DNA of 64,000 bases, taken from the NCBI GenBank assembly GCA_022360095.1, contig JAKSDK010001621.1, positions 117,205-181,204 of the forward strand, in the 5' to 3' direction. This DNA comes from Phycisphaerales bacterium (GTDB lineage: Bacteria > Planctomycetota > Phycisphaerae > UBA1845 > UTPLA1). The position numbers and the translations under genes are program-made. Each line of letters begins with the position of its first letter. Within the stretch, counting starts at the first letter, position 1. The notes under the pieces were generated by a model. The model did not search any database, was not told the origin of the DNA, and saw only the letters and a list, made by a program, of their open reading frames with translations. Positions 1 to 9,200 of the stretch are shown here, in pieces.

Positions 1-308
1 TCGGTCTCGACGAGGATCAGATTCAGCAATTGACCGACGCCATTCCCGGTGGAGAGCAGTTGTTCGATCCGAATAATTTTGATCCTCGGTCATTGGCCCA
101 ACTTGATCTCGATACGCTGGTCGAACTGCTGCCTACGCTGATTCAGGCATTCGGCGCCAACATCGCGCAAGGACAATTGGACCAGATCATTCAAGCGGTG
201 GAGTCAGGCGATATCGGTGCCTTGCAGAACATGGCAGGGCAGATGGGAGGCGCAGGTGTAGGAATCGGTGGTTCGGGTGGCCGTTCAGGAGGAGGGGGCA
301 GCCGGTGA
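1..308 (+). CDS. C-terminal end of an unidentified Gly-rich protein (5' partial)
   Basis: The reading frame is open from the left edge (codons from base 3, residues GLDEDQIQQLTDAIPGG), so this is the tail of a longer protein; the TTG at 30 is probably not the start. About 100 residues are visible. A helical stretch rich in Leu, Gln and Asp is followed by a tail of almost only Gly, Ser and Arg. I do not recognise the family. Its stop overlaps the GTG of gspJ (GTGA), and its Gly tail is encoded by the purine tract AGGAGGAGGGGG (287-298) that also serves as gspJ's ribosome binding site. It is therefore very likely translationally coupled to the secretion operon and part of it. Confidence 0.6.
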   Translation, partial: GLDEDQIQQLTDAIPGGEQLFDPNNFDPRSLAQLDLDTLVELLPTLIQAFGANIAQGQLDQIIQAVESGDIGALQNMAGQMGGAGVGIGGSGGRSGGGGSR

Positions 309-1222
309 GCGCGCATCCAAGACGAAAAGTGATGCGACGGGGCCTGACGCTGCTCGAGTTGCTCCTGGCTTTGGGATTGATCGTTCTCGTCTCGGCCATG
401 ATGTTCTCATTTTATGACGTGATCATGCGGTCTCGAGAGCGCGGAAAAGAAGCGGTCAGCTCCGGTTATCTTGCGCGCACCATCGCCCATCAAATCGCCG
501 AGGAAGTCCGCTCCGCGAACGGTTTCGTCACGTCGTTCGGGCCCGGCATCATTGGCTACGAACGACGCATCACCATTCAAACCGTGTCGAATCCGGACAA
601 GATCCTTTTTCGCCCTCGCCAGATCGAGGACCTGCCGCCGCCTGCGCAATTCGACGTTCGACAGGTGCAGTACTACCTCGCCTATGACGAGGAAGAGACC
701 TATACGTATCCCGACGGTACCGAGGCCGATGAACCTCTGGGCCTCGTGCGCCGCGAGATGAAGACGCTGTTCCAGACCCCTGAAGTCCCTACGGGTACGA
801 CGGACCCGGCCGCAATTCAACAGGACGATAGTAATCCGTTTGCACCAAAAGTTGATCTGGACCTCCTCGCGCCGGAAATCAGGTATTTACGGTTTCGCTA
901 TTTCGACGGCGTGGAATGGGTGGACGATTGGGTCATTGCGACGGAGCCGGAGGGCAGCCTCGGCAACTCATTGCCGCAGGCGGTCGAGATCACCGTGGGT
1001 TACATCGAGTTGTTGCCGCCGGAAGAAGAGGATGAGCAGGATGATGAAGAAAAGGAAGAAGGGGAATTCACGGATTCGGAACTAACGCCTTCGAGGCCGG
1101 AGCCGTATTCCCGAGAGACCTACACCGTGACCGTTCGGCTCCCGCAAGCGGATTCTTTTTTCGGATCGCGCATGATGCGGGCACAACGACATGGCCGCTC
1201 AAGCCAGCGAGGTGAGCCGTAG
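305..1222 (+). CDS. gspJ: GspJ-like minor pseudopilin
   Basis: Minor pseudopilin of a type II secretion or related pilus system, 305 residues. The N-terminus has a basic leader and a class III (prepilin) signal: cleavage expected at G13|L14, Glu at +5 (E18), then a hydrophobic helix of about 20 residues. The rest resembles the GspJ beta-rich head, including a paired-strand region and a very acidic stretch near residues 240-258. GTG 305 is chosen because AGGAGGAGGGGG lies 6 bases upstream; ATG 332 would give a more usual short leader but has no ribosome binding site. The assignment to GspJ rather than another minor pseudopilin rests on its place directly before gspK and its length. It should need a prepilin peptidase, which is not encoded here. 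Confidence 0.75.
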   Translation: MSAHPRRKVMRRGLTLLELLLALGLIVLVSAMMFSFYDVIMRSRERGKEAVSSGYLARTIAHQIAEEVRSANGFVTSFGPGIIGYERRITIQTVSNPDKILFRPRQIEDLPPPAQFDVRQVQYYLAYDEEETYTYPDGTEADEPLGLVRREMKTLFQTPEVPTGTTDPAAIQQDDSNPFAPKVDLDLLAPEIRYLRFRYFDGVEWVDDWVIATEPEGSLGNSLPQAVEITVGYIELLPPEEEDEQDDEEKEEGEFTDSELTPSRPEPYSRETYTVTVRLPQADSFFGSRMMRAQRHGRSSQRGEP

Positions 1223-1223
1223 T

Positions 1224-2924
1224 ATGTTTCCAATGAATCGTCAGTGTTTGCTTTTGCGTCCGGGGCCATGTTGTCAGCGAAGACGACGTGGTCTGATTCT
1301 CGTGGTCGTTCTCATCATGATCGCGTTGCTGTCGTTGCTCGCCGCAAGCTACACGTTCATGGTCCGATCTCATCTCGACACGGTGCGGGAGAGAATGCAA
1401 CGCTTTCAAGTCCGAATGGCGGCCGAAGCGGGAATTCAGCATGCCGTGGTGACGCTGCGTACAACGCGTGGCGATGTCGATTCCTGGTTTGACAATGAAG
1501 AAAGCTATCGAGGGAGCCTGGTCCTGGGCAAGGAAGGCGAAACAGAGCTGAATGTCAACCAGGAGCGTCCCGAGGCCCGAACCTATGACCCCACCGCAGT
1601 GCCCGCGGTTCGATACAGTCTGATACATCCGAACAACGATGAGCCGGACACGGTGCTGTACGGTTTTACGGACGAATCCGCGCGGCTGCACTTGAATCAG
1701 GCGACCGACGCGCAACTTCTGCGCCTTTTTGAGATGGTGATTCCCGAAAGTACGGATTTCGATGTGGACGTCAACGTGCTGGTGGATTCGTTGCTTGATT
1801 GGCGATCGTCGGGCAATCAGCCGAGGCCCAATGGCGCGAAGAACGAATATTACCAAACGATGATTCCGCCCTATCGCTGTAAGTCAGCCCCGTTTTCCAC
1901 GGTTGAGGAACTGTTGCTGGTGCGCGGCTTCACTGCTTGGGTGGTTTTTGGAGAGGACTATAACCGGAACGGTCTGCTCGACCCCAACGAGGACGACGGA
2001 GATGAGTCGTTTCCGCCGGACAACAGCGACGGGCTACTCTTTCGCGGTGTCTCGGCTTATCTCACGCTTTGGTCGGAGGATGCCAACGTCTCCGGTGACA
2101 ATCGCACGCGCATCAATCTGAACATGCAGGATCTCGAAAAGCTTCAGGAGAAGCTCGAGGAGGAGGAACTCGATAGCGACATTATCAGCTATATTATCCA
2201 GGTTCGCTCCAGTGGAGTCATGTTTAACAGTGTTATGAACCTGGTTCCGGCGCCGCCTCCGCCTGAAGAAGAGGAAGGAGGAGGAGGAGGGCCTACTTCG
2301 CAGCCGACAACACAGCCAACGGGGGGCGATCCGACATCTCAGCCTAATAACGAAAATCCTCAGGGTTCCGGAAGCGATTCGACCGATCAAGACGGTGAAA
2401 ACGGTGGGTCCGAGAATCAGGGGACGGGCAGTGTGCCTGTGTACCAAAATCTGACTGCGGAAGAGCCGCCCGGTACCTATGACGACTTGCCCCTGATCCT
2501 GGACCGGCTGACGACGAATCCGAGTCCCGTTTTTCAAGGTCTGATTAACGTCAGTACTGCGCCTCGGGAAGTACTTGCAATGATCACGGAACTGACGGAT
2601 GCAGAACTGGACTCCATTGTGATCGCCCGGCAGGAATTGCGCGGCGAGGATAAATCGTCACCGGCCTGGTTGCTGACGGAGGCTGGATTGAGTGAAACGA
2701 AGTTTCGGCAGATTTTGGACAAGATCACCACGAAGTCGTCGGTGTATCGGATTGAATCGATCGGATACGCAGACAACATCGGTGTGGTCGAGCGCATTAT
2801 GAAGGTCATTCAGATGCGCGGTCCGATCCCGCAGGTGCTTTACTATCGCAATCTGAACGCTCTGGGCGCCGCGTATACGCCGCACGGTGATGAGCGGCGG
2901 GATCTAAGGAAACAATCAGGTTAA
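1224..2924 (+). CDS. gspK: GspK-like minor pseudopilin (tip subunit)
   Basis: About 566 residues, well above the usual 320-340 for GspK. Cleavage is expected at G23|L24 after RRRR, and the +5 position is not Glu, as is known for GspK/XcpX. Two family signatures are clear: the block VDSLLDWRSSGNQPRPNGAK followed by EYY, and the helix-hairpin-helix-like INVSTAPREVLAMI. Extra length comes from a DYNRNGLLDPNEDDGD calcium-loop-like insert near residues 232-250 and a Pro/Glu/Gly/Ser/Gln linker near 345-405 (TSQPTTQP repeats). ATG 1224 is preferred over 1191 because GAGGTGA (1209-1215) sits 8 bases upstream and it falls just after the gspJ stop. GspK caps the pseudopilus with GspI and GspJ in known systems. 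Confidence 0.85.
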   Translation: MFPMNRQCLLLRPGPCCQRRRRGLILVVVLIMIALLSLLAASYTFMVRSHLDTVRERMQRFQVRMAAEAGIQHAVVTLRTTRGDVDSWFDNEESYRGSLVLGKEGETELNVNQERPEARTYDPTAVPAVRYSLIHPNNDEPDTVLYGFTDESARLHLNQATDAQLLRLFEMVIPESTDFDVDVNVLVDSLLDWRSSGNQPRPNGAKNEYYQTMIPPYRCKSAPFSTVEELLLVRGFTAWVVFGEDYNRNGLLDPNEDDGDESFPPDNSDGLLFRGVSAYLTLWSEDANVSGDNRTRINLNMQDLEKLQEKLEEEELDSDIISYIIQVRSSGVMFNSVMNLVPAPPPPEEEEGGGGGPTSQPTTQPTGGDPTSQPNNENPQGSGSDSTDQDGENGGSENQGTGSVPVYQNLTAEEPPGTYDDLPLILDRLTTNPSPVFQGLINVSTAPREVLAMITELTDAELDSIVIARQELRGEDKSSPAWLLTEAGLSETKFRQILDKITTKSSVYRIESIGYADNIGVVERIMKVIQMRGPIPQVLYYRNLNALGAAYTPHGDERRDLRKQSG

Positions 2925-4603
2925 TGATGGCGATCGCGATTCGAAACAAGAAGTTACTCACGATCGATTGGGACAAGAAGGACCTGCGCCTGGCAATGGT
3001 CCGTCCCAAGGCGAACGGCGTCGAATTGCTGAAGGCGGTCTCGGTGCCGATTCCTGCGGATGTGGTCGTGGATGATGCCGAATCGTTGGGGGCTTTTCTA
3101 CGGGAAGCGATGCGGCAGTCTAACATCGGCGCCAAAAGTGCGATCATGAACATTCCGCGCGAGCAGGTCGTGCTGAACACTTTGAACCTGCCGCCGACCC
3201 CGTCGGAGGAAATGCCGGCGCTTGTTCAGTTCCAGATCGTTAAAGAGCTGCCCTTTTCGGCGGATCAGGCCACCATCGATTTCGCATGTGGCGAGCATGA
3301 TGCCAAATCTGCCTGCACGGTTCTGGTGGCGGCGGTTCGCCACGAGGACATCGAGTTCTATCGCAAAATGGCCAAGGAGGCGGGACTGACGATCGAGCGC
3401 ATCGGTCTACGGCCTTACGCCAATCTCCTGGCCGTACAGACCAACATGCCCGACATGCGCGACAAGTCGCTGCTCATCGTCGAAGTGGGGCCTCAGTTGA
3501 CGGAGATCGACGTCGTGCAGACCGGCTCGCTGACGTTCAGCCGTGCCGCCTCCGCGCCCTTGCCGGATTTCAACAAGCAGTCGACGGAGAATATTAAAGA
3601 CAGTCGCATTACCTCATCGCCCATTCAGAATCTCGAACCCGACGAATCCAGCCGTGAAGCCGTCAAGCAACTCATGGTCGACGTGATTCGTTCCTTCGAG
3701 GCGTATCGTGCGACGGCCCCTTCGGTGAGTATTGATCAGGTGGTTGTTTGCGGTGCCACCGGCATCGAGGCGGAATTGGCCGAGTCGTTGGCGGCTCGGT
3801 TTGCCGTGCGCGCACAGCTTTTTTCTCCGGATCGCGCATTGGATCTGACGCCTCAGCGCGCCAAGGAGTTACGCGGATTCAGCGCAGTGATCGGCCTGGC
3901 TTTGGGGCATGGTCAGGAAAAGCTCGAGACGTTTGATTTTCTTAATCCCAAGAAGCCGATCAGTAAGCGCACGCTTCGGATGAAGAAAGTCCCGACGGCG
4001 ATCCTGACGGCGGCTTTTCTCATCGGTGCAGGACTCACTTTTCACTTCAAGTTCGTAAAACCCGAAACGAACAAGCTCGAAAACCTGATGGGGAAAATTC
4101 GGAAATACCAAAAACGCCAGAAGCCCATTAAAAAGTTCACAAATCAGGTCACGGCTCTGGAGAACTGGATCAACTCCGAGCAATACTGGCCGGAAGTCTT
4201 GGTCGCGTTGACACAGGCTTTCCCGCCCGAGAAGGAAGCGTATGTGACCCACTTGGATTTTGAGACGCGAGCCGAACGCAAGTCGACGAGACGCGTCAGC
4301 GAGGTCACGCTCAGGCTTCGTAACGAAAAATTAGGGGCGGTCAATCAACAGACCGAGTCGTTGAGGAACCACGGGTTCCTCAACGTCGTGCCGGGGGCCG
4401 ACACGAAAAGTGAGGGGAACGATCATTATTCCTTCGATTCGAAGGTGGACGCGGATATTCCCAAGCGCCCCGAAATTGAAGAGGAGTTTCCCGGCATTGA
4501 AGAAAAGACGAATGAGGACGACGACAAGTCCGGTGAAACGGCCGAGGTCGCCACGGAGTCGTCGGCTCGCGCCTCCGAGGACGAAGGGGGGACGCAGCGA
4601 TGA
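2924..4603 (+). CDS. gspL: GspL-like protein (PilM/PilN fusion), secretion inner-membrane platform
   Basis: 559 residues. Residues about 8-330 have the actin-like PilM fold, with the phosphate-loop-like LLTIDWDKKDLRLAMV near the start and a PNxP-type core (IMNIPREQVVLNTLNLPPTP). A single membrane segment follows at about 355-373, then a PilN-like periplasmic coiled and ferredoxin-like part, then an acidic low-complexity tail. A cytoplasmic actin-like domain joined through one membrane helix to a PilN domain is the GspL plan; in known systems it recruits the GspE ATPase. The start overlaps the gspK stop by one base (TAATG); ATG 2927 is equally possible. The stop overlaps the next gene as ATGA, indicating coupled translation. 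Confidence 0.8.
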   Translation: MMAIAIRNKKLLTIDWDKKDLRLAMVRPKANGVELLKAVSVPIPADVVVDDAESLGAFLREAMRQSNIGAKSAIMNIPREQVVLNTLNLPPTPSEEMPALVQFQIVKELPFSADQATIDFACGEHDAKSACTVLVAAVRHEDIEFYRKMAKEAGLTIERIGLRPYANLLAVQTNMPDMRDKSLLIVEVGPQLTEIDVVQTGSLTFSRAASAPLPDFNKQSTENIKDSRITSSPIQNLEPDESSREAVKQLMVDVIRSFEAYRATAPSVSIDQVVVCGATGIEAELAESLAARFAVRAQLFSPDRALDLTPQRAKELRGFSAVIGLALGHGQEKLETFDFLNPKKPISKRTLRMKKVPTAILTAAFLIGAGLTFHFKFVKPETNKLENLMGKIRKYQKRQKPIKKFTNQVTALENWINSEQYWPEVLVALTQAFPPEKEAYVTHLDFETRAERKSTRRVSEVTLRLRNEKLGAVNQQTESLRNHGFLNVVPGADTKSEGNDHYSFDSKVDADIPKRPEIEEEFPGIEEKTNEDDDKSGETAEVATESSARASEDEGGTQR

Positions 4604-6159
4604 ATGAACGTGAGCGAAAACTCGCGATCATTGTCGGCTCAGCCGTTGCCATGGCCATCGTATACTATGGCATCAACTTTCTGTTCATATCTCCTTTGAC
4701 AGAGGCAAAAGAGCAATACGAGAGCAATCTAAAGAAGAAAAACGATCTGAAAAAACTGGTCGACAGTGAAAAGCCGCTCGCGGAAAAGTGGAAGAAATAT
4801 GCCGCCAGGACATTATCCGATGATGCCGTCAAGGCTCAGGATCTGTTCGGACAAGATTTGAAGCAGATCGCCAAACAGCATGGCTTCGAGGGGGCGAACT
4901 TCAAGAAGAAAAGCGGGTGGGGGAAGATCGGCAAAAAGACGGGAATTGTCACGGTCGGCCATCGCATCTCGACCACGGGTGAATATTCCAAGATCATCGA
5001 GTTTCTCCGCGCCATTTACCAGACGCCCTATCTGTGCCAGATCACGAGTCTCAAGATCTCACCGCTACGCGCCAAGAACGGCAAAGGCCGGAATCGAGTC
5101 AAGGTGGAATTTACGGCGGAAACGCCGGTCTTGCCCAAGATCAAGCGCAAAGATATTCGCGAAGCATCCAAGGCGAAGATCATGCCTGAGGTCTCTGAGA
5201 TCCCGATCCCACCGTTTCGCCGGGACCTTCAGCCGGATTCACATTTCCTGGTGCTCTCCGAACGCAACATCTTTCGAGCGTTCATGCCGCCGCCCCCCAA
5301 TTACTTCACGATCGATAATCAGGACCTGAAGGGTGTCGGTGTCGATGTGCAGTTTTTCTGGGATGGCAAACCCGTTAAAGACAAACGCATGGTCGAGATC
5401 GCAGGCAAGAGTCAGAAACGCGTGTCGGGCAACGGAGATGTCGTCGAGATCTACGGGTCTTATGCAGACGGCAAGCCGTTCGGCCCGAAACGAATCGAGT
5501 TCGTGCCCAACAAAGATGCGCGTTACACCGTGGCGTCCCACACGCCCGAGCCGGCGGACACGGTCATCCTTGTCGTGAACAACCAGGATGAGCAGGACAT
5601 CTTCGTGGATGTTGTGATTACATCGAAAGACAACAAGAAGACCACACCGCCGCCGATGCTGATCAAGACCAAAAGCACAACGGAGCTCGGCGAGTGGAAA
5701 GCGACACAGGTCAAGGTGACCGCACGGTATAAGTCGGAGAAAGTCGCGGTGGAAAAGACGTTCAAGCCCAGCAAGTCCAAGCAAACGTTGCTGGTTCCGA
5801 AAGAGCCCGTTGAAATTGTGAAAGAGGACGGGCCTCCGCCGGCGCCCAAAGATCCCGATCCGGACGCCAAGTACACCGTGACCGGTGTTCTGACCTATCA
5901 GGATCCGGAGACGTACGAATATGTTCAAGAAATGATCGCCACGAACGGCGAAGAGCGGAAAGTGATCAATCATAAGGATGAAGGAGCGGTTGATTCCGGA
6001 ACGTTATTGGCCGTACATCCTTTGGGCGGCATCGTGAAGATGCCGAGCGGGAATTTTTACATTTATCCGTTGGGAAAAAGCTTCACGGAGCGCGTTCTGC
6101 TGAAGGTCCGCGACGAATCCGAATTGGCAACTGCAATCGATGAATGGACACGACAGTAA
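4600..6159 (+). CDS. gspM: GspM/PilO-like inner-membrane protein with long C-terminal extension
   Basis: 519 residues, about three times the length of GspM or PilO. A membrane helix at residues 8-31 is followed by a Lys-rich coiled coil and a PilO-like ferredoxin fold (about 60-190, with the SxTGEYSKIIEFLRAI segment typical of PilO). From about residue 220 the sequence changes: ERNIFRAFMPPPP recalls the RNIF segment of GspC/PilP-type proteins, then come beta-rich domains and a final domain with a GxxxxVHPLGGIVKMPSG core. This may merge the GspM and GspC/PilP roles, linking the inner platform to the secretin; that is inference. It overlaps gspL by ATGA. 125 bases separate it from the secretin start. 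Confidence 0.65.
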   Translation: MNERERKLAIIVGSAVAMAIVYYGINFLFISPLTEAKEQYESNLKKKNDLKKLVDSEKPLAEKWKKYAARTLSDDAVKAQDLFGQDLKQIAKQHGFEGANFKKKSGWGKIGKKTGIVTVGHRISTTGEYSKIIEFLRAIYQTPYLCQITSLKISPLRAKNGKGRNRVKVEFTAETPVLPKIKRKDIREASKAKIMPEVSEIPIPPFRRDLQPDSHFLVLSERNIFRAFMPPPPNYFTIDNQDLKGVGVDVQFFWDGKPVKDKRMVEIAGKSQKRVSGNGDVVEIYGSYADGKPFGPKRIEFVPNKDARYTVASHTPEPADTVILVVNNQDEQDIFVDVVITSKDNKKTTPPPMLIKTKSTTELGEWKATQVKVTARYKSEKVAVEKTFKPSKSKQTLLVPKEPVEIVKEDGPPPAPKDPDPDAKYTVTGVLTYQDPETYEYVQEMIATNGEERKVINHKDEGAVDSGTLLAVHPLGGIVKMPSGNFYIYPLGKSFTERVLLKVRDESELATAIDEWTRQ

Positions 6160-6183
6160 AACATGGAGCAGAGGCGGAGAGCG

Positions 6184-6217
6184 ATGACTGATGTAAGTCA
6201 TTCCGCCCTTTGGGGCG
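6184..6217 (+). promoter_or_regulatory. Two tandem hairpins before the giant secretin gene
   Basis: ATGACT-GATGTA-AGTCAT (6184-6201) is a perfect 6-base-pair stem. CGCCC-TTTG-GGGCG (6204-6217) follows, with five pairs. No T-tract follows, so simple termination is not supported. They lie in the only sizeable gap inside the operon and could attenuate or stabilise the long secretin message. Function is inferred. Confidence 0.35.
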
Positions 6218-6284
6218 ATCATGACGACTGCGAGTGTCGGAATCAACTGTTGGCGCTCCGGAGTCGAATTGGGAGGCGACGACG

Positions 6285-9200
6285 ATGAGTTCGTCAAGTA
6301 ATACACACAAGCGTTGGTTGGCTTCCATCCTATGGGGCTTCCTGGGGTTGGCTGGTTTCGTGGCTTTCGTCGATACGGCCTGGACGGTGCGTGCCGACGA
6401 AGAGGATCCTCCGCCGAAGGCGAAAGAATCCGACGACAAGAAGTCGGAATCGGAAAAGAAGAAGGAAACCAAGGAGGAAGCAAAAGAGGAGTCCGATGCA
6501 GAGGAAGATGAAGAGGATATCGAGGCTGCGTTGAAAAGACTTCAGGAGTTGGCCAAGCAGTCTCTCGAAAAAGAAAAGAAGGAAAAGGAAAAAAAGGAAA
6601 AGGAATCCGCAAAGAGTCCGGCATCCAAACCCGCGCCGAAGCAGCCGGCGGTGAAAAAGGGTCCCAAGCCTGCGAAGGTGACGCCGAAACGTATGCCGAA
6701 AATCCCGACTGCCGGCAAGTCCGGTAAGCCAGGTGTCAAGAAGTCACCTTCCCCAAAAACCCCTGACGTAAAAAAAGGCAAGAAGTCTCCGAAGAACCGT
6801 CGTACAGGGAAAACGTCTCGTCCTGTCGGTTCGAACAAAACCACGCCGACCCGCCGGATGGACCGTCCCGGTCGGGCGACCGGTTCACCGGCCGCAGCCA
6901 AGCCTGCCGCAAAGAAGGTCGGAGACAATGCCAGCAAGCCGGTGCTGAAGAACGTCACGACGACGACGCGTCCTGCCCCGATCTTTGACATGGAGCCGCC
7001 GGATCCGGAGAAGCGTGCCTACCGTTTCAATTACGTTGACGAGCCCTGGGATGGGGTGTTGAAAGACTTCGCTCGCATGAGTGGTCTTTTTTATCTTCCC
7101 AAACTTCCCGAGGGGGGGATTTCCGAGAAGCTGTCCTATCTGAGCCCCAAGGAAATGTCGTTCGGCGAAGCGTTGCATACGTTGAACGATCTGCTATTTG
7201 AGCAGCGCGCTTTCAACAATCTCGTCATTTATCGAAGTGAGAGTTATCTGATCGTCGAGCCGTTGCCGGACCTGATGAGCAACGTTCCGCTGGCCAAGAT
7301 GTTCGAAACGTTTGAGGAGTTCGAGGCAGCCAAGCTGGACCCGTATGACGTTTGCAAAACATACATTGACCTCCCGGATAAATGGACTCCATACAAGATC
7401 ATCGATGAGTTCAGAACCATGTTCTCGGACAACTACGGGGTCGACGCCGTAGGCGATCGGATCGAACTGACCGGTCTGGTGAAGGAGCACTATGAGTTCA
7501 AGCAGGTGATCAAGGAACTCGCTGAAGGGAAGGAGCCTCCGCCGGAGGATCCACGACCTAAGGTGACGTTTGAACTGAAGGCGCAGAAAGTCAACGACGT
7601 CTCGCAGATTCTCCGCGGACTGTATCCCGTCGAGGGGCCGGCCCCGACGCCGCGCCGCGGTGGCCGTCGCAAGAAGGTTGCGCCGGAGTCGATCGATCCG
7701 AACGCAGAGAAGGCCAAGAAGTTATCCATCTTTCCCGATCTGAAGAACAATCTTCTCTATGCAAGGGGCCCTCAGTATCTGCTGGATGAAGTTCGCGAGA
7801 CCATCAAGAAGCTTGACATCGGCGGCTATGCTCCACCGAAGATGGAGGTCATTCGACTCAAGAACGCCACCGCGGCCGTCCTTGCCAGTTTGTTGAAGCC
7901 GATCCTCCAACAGCAGCAAGCCGAGTTAAAGAAGACCACCTATTGGGTCAACCCGGCCTTGATCGACGCGGTCCGTTGCAACATCTACCCGGACGCGTCC
8001 GGGAATTCGGTCATTCTCTACGGTGGCGACGAAGGGATCGCACGGACCAGGACGTTGGTCGAGCAATACGACGTTCCTCCGGATCGGGTGACCGAAGTCA
8101 TCGAACTTACACATGCCGATGCGAATAACATTATTCCATCCATTGTTCAGAATCTCCCGGCGCCGAAGAGTAAGGGCGCTCCTCATATGCCGCAGATCAC
8201 GGCGTTGTCGAGTAAGAAGCTGCTCGTGGCTTGTGCCCGGCAGGATTATCAAAAGGTCTTGGATCTGGTGGAAAAGCTCGACGTCCTGGATGTCGAGGAA
8301 CCGCACGAGCACATGATGGAACTGAAGTGCGGTGAACCCAGTGTCATTTCGCAAATCGTGCAGCAGATCGTAAGCGGTGTCTCTTCGCCGGCTCCGAGAG
8401 CGGCGGCTGTCGGAAAAAATGCCAAGAGACGTTCTCGAGCCCGGGCCAAGGCAAGAGCCGCCGCCGCCGCAGCCGACGGTGATGGACCGAAGTTTTTCCC
8501 GAACGACGAAGCGGGGACGATCCTCGTTTTTTGCGCGGATGGGGATTGGGAGCGCATCGAAGCCCTCATCAAGGGGCAGGACGAACTGGCATGTCAGGTC
8601 GAGCCGGTTTTCCGAAGTGTCGTCCTCGAGAAGGCCAATGCGGTCGACGTTGCCAGAACGATCAATAACATGTTCCCGCCTCCGGCGGGCGCCCAACAAC
8701 TGGTCGAGGCAGACGTCTATAATCGCACGATCAATATTTTCGCCAGGCCGGCGTTCCTCGACAAGGCCCTTCCGCTGATCGAGATGCTCGACGTCAACGC
8801 GGAAGCGGAACTGACGGTGATTCCCCTCGAACATTGCAAGGCCCAGGACATCGCGCCGATTTTGTCACGCAGCTTCGGCGGCGGCGGGCGGGCGCGGACA
8901 AGATCGGTCCCGAGAAAGAAGGGCCAGAAGTCTGCGCCACCCTCTGTGATCACCGGAAACACATCGGTCAACATTGTGGCCGAGCCGGTCACGAACGTTT
9001 TGCTCGTGACCGCTCCGCCGAAGGAATTGGAGCAGATTCAGGAGTTGGTGGCCGGGATGGAAGTCGAGGCCGAGAAACTCAAGCCCGTGCAGATCATCGT
9101 CGAAGCCGTTAACCGACCGGCTGAGGAGATCGCGGCCATTTTGAACAGTGTGATGGTCGGCGGCCGCGCCGCGCCGGCAAAATCAAAGAAGAGAGCGCCC

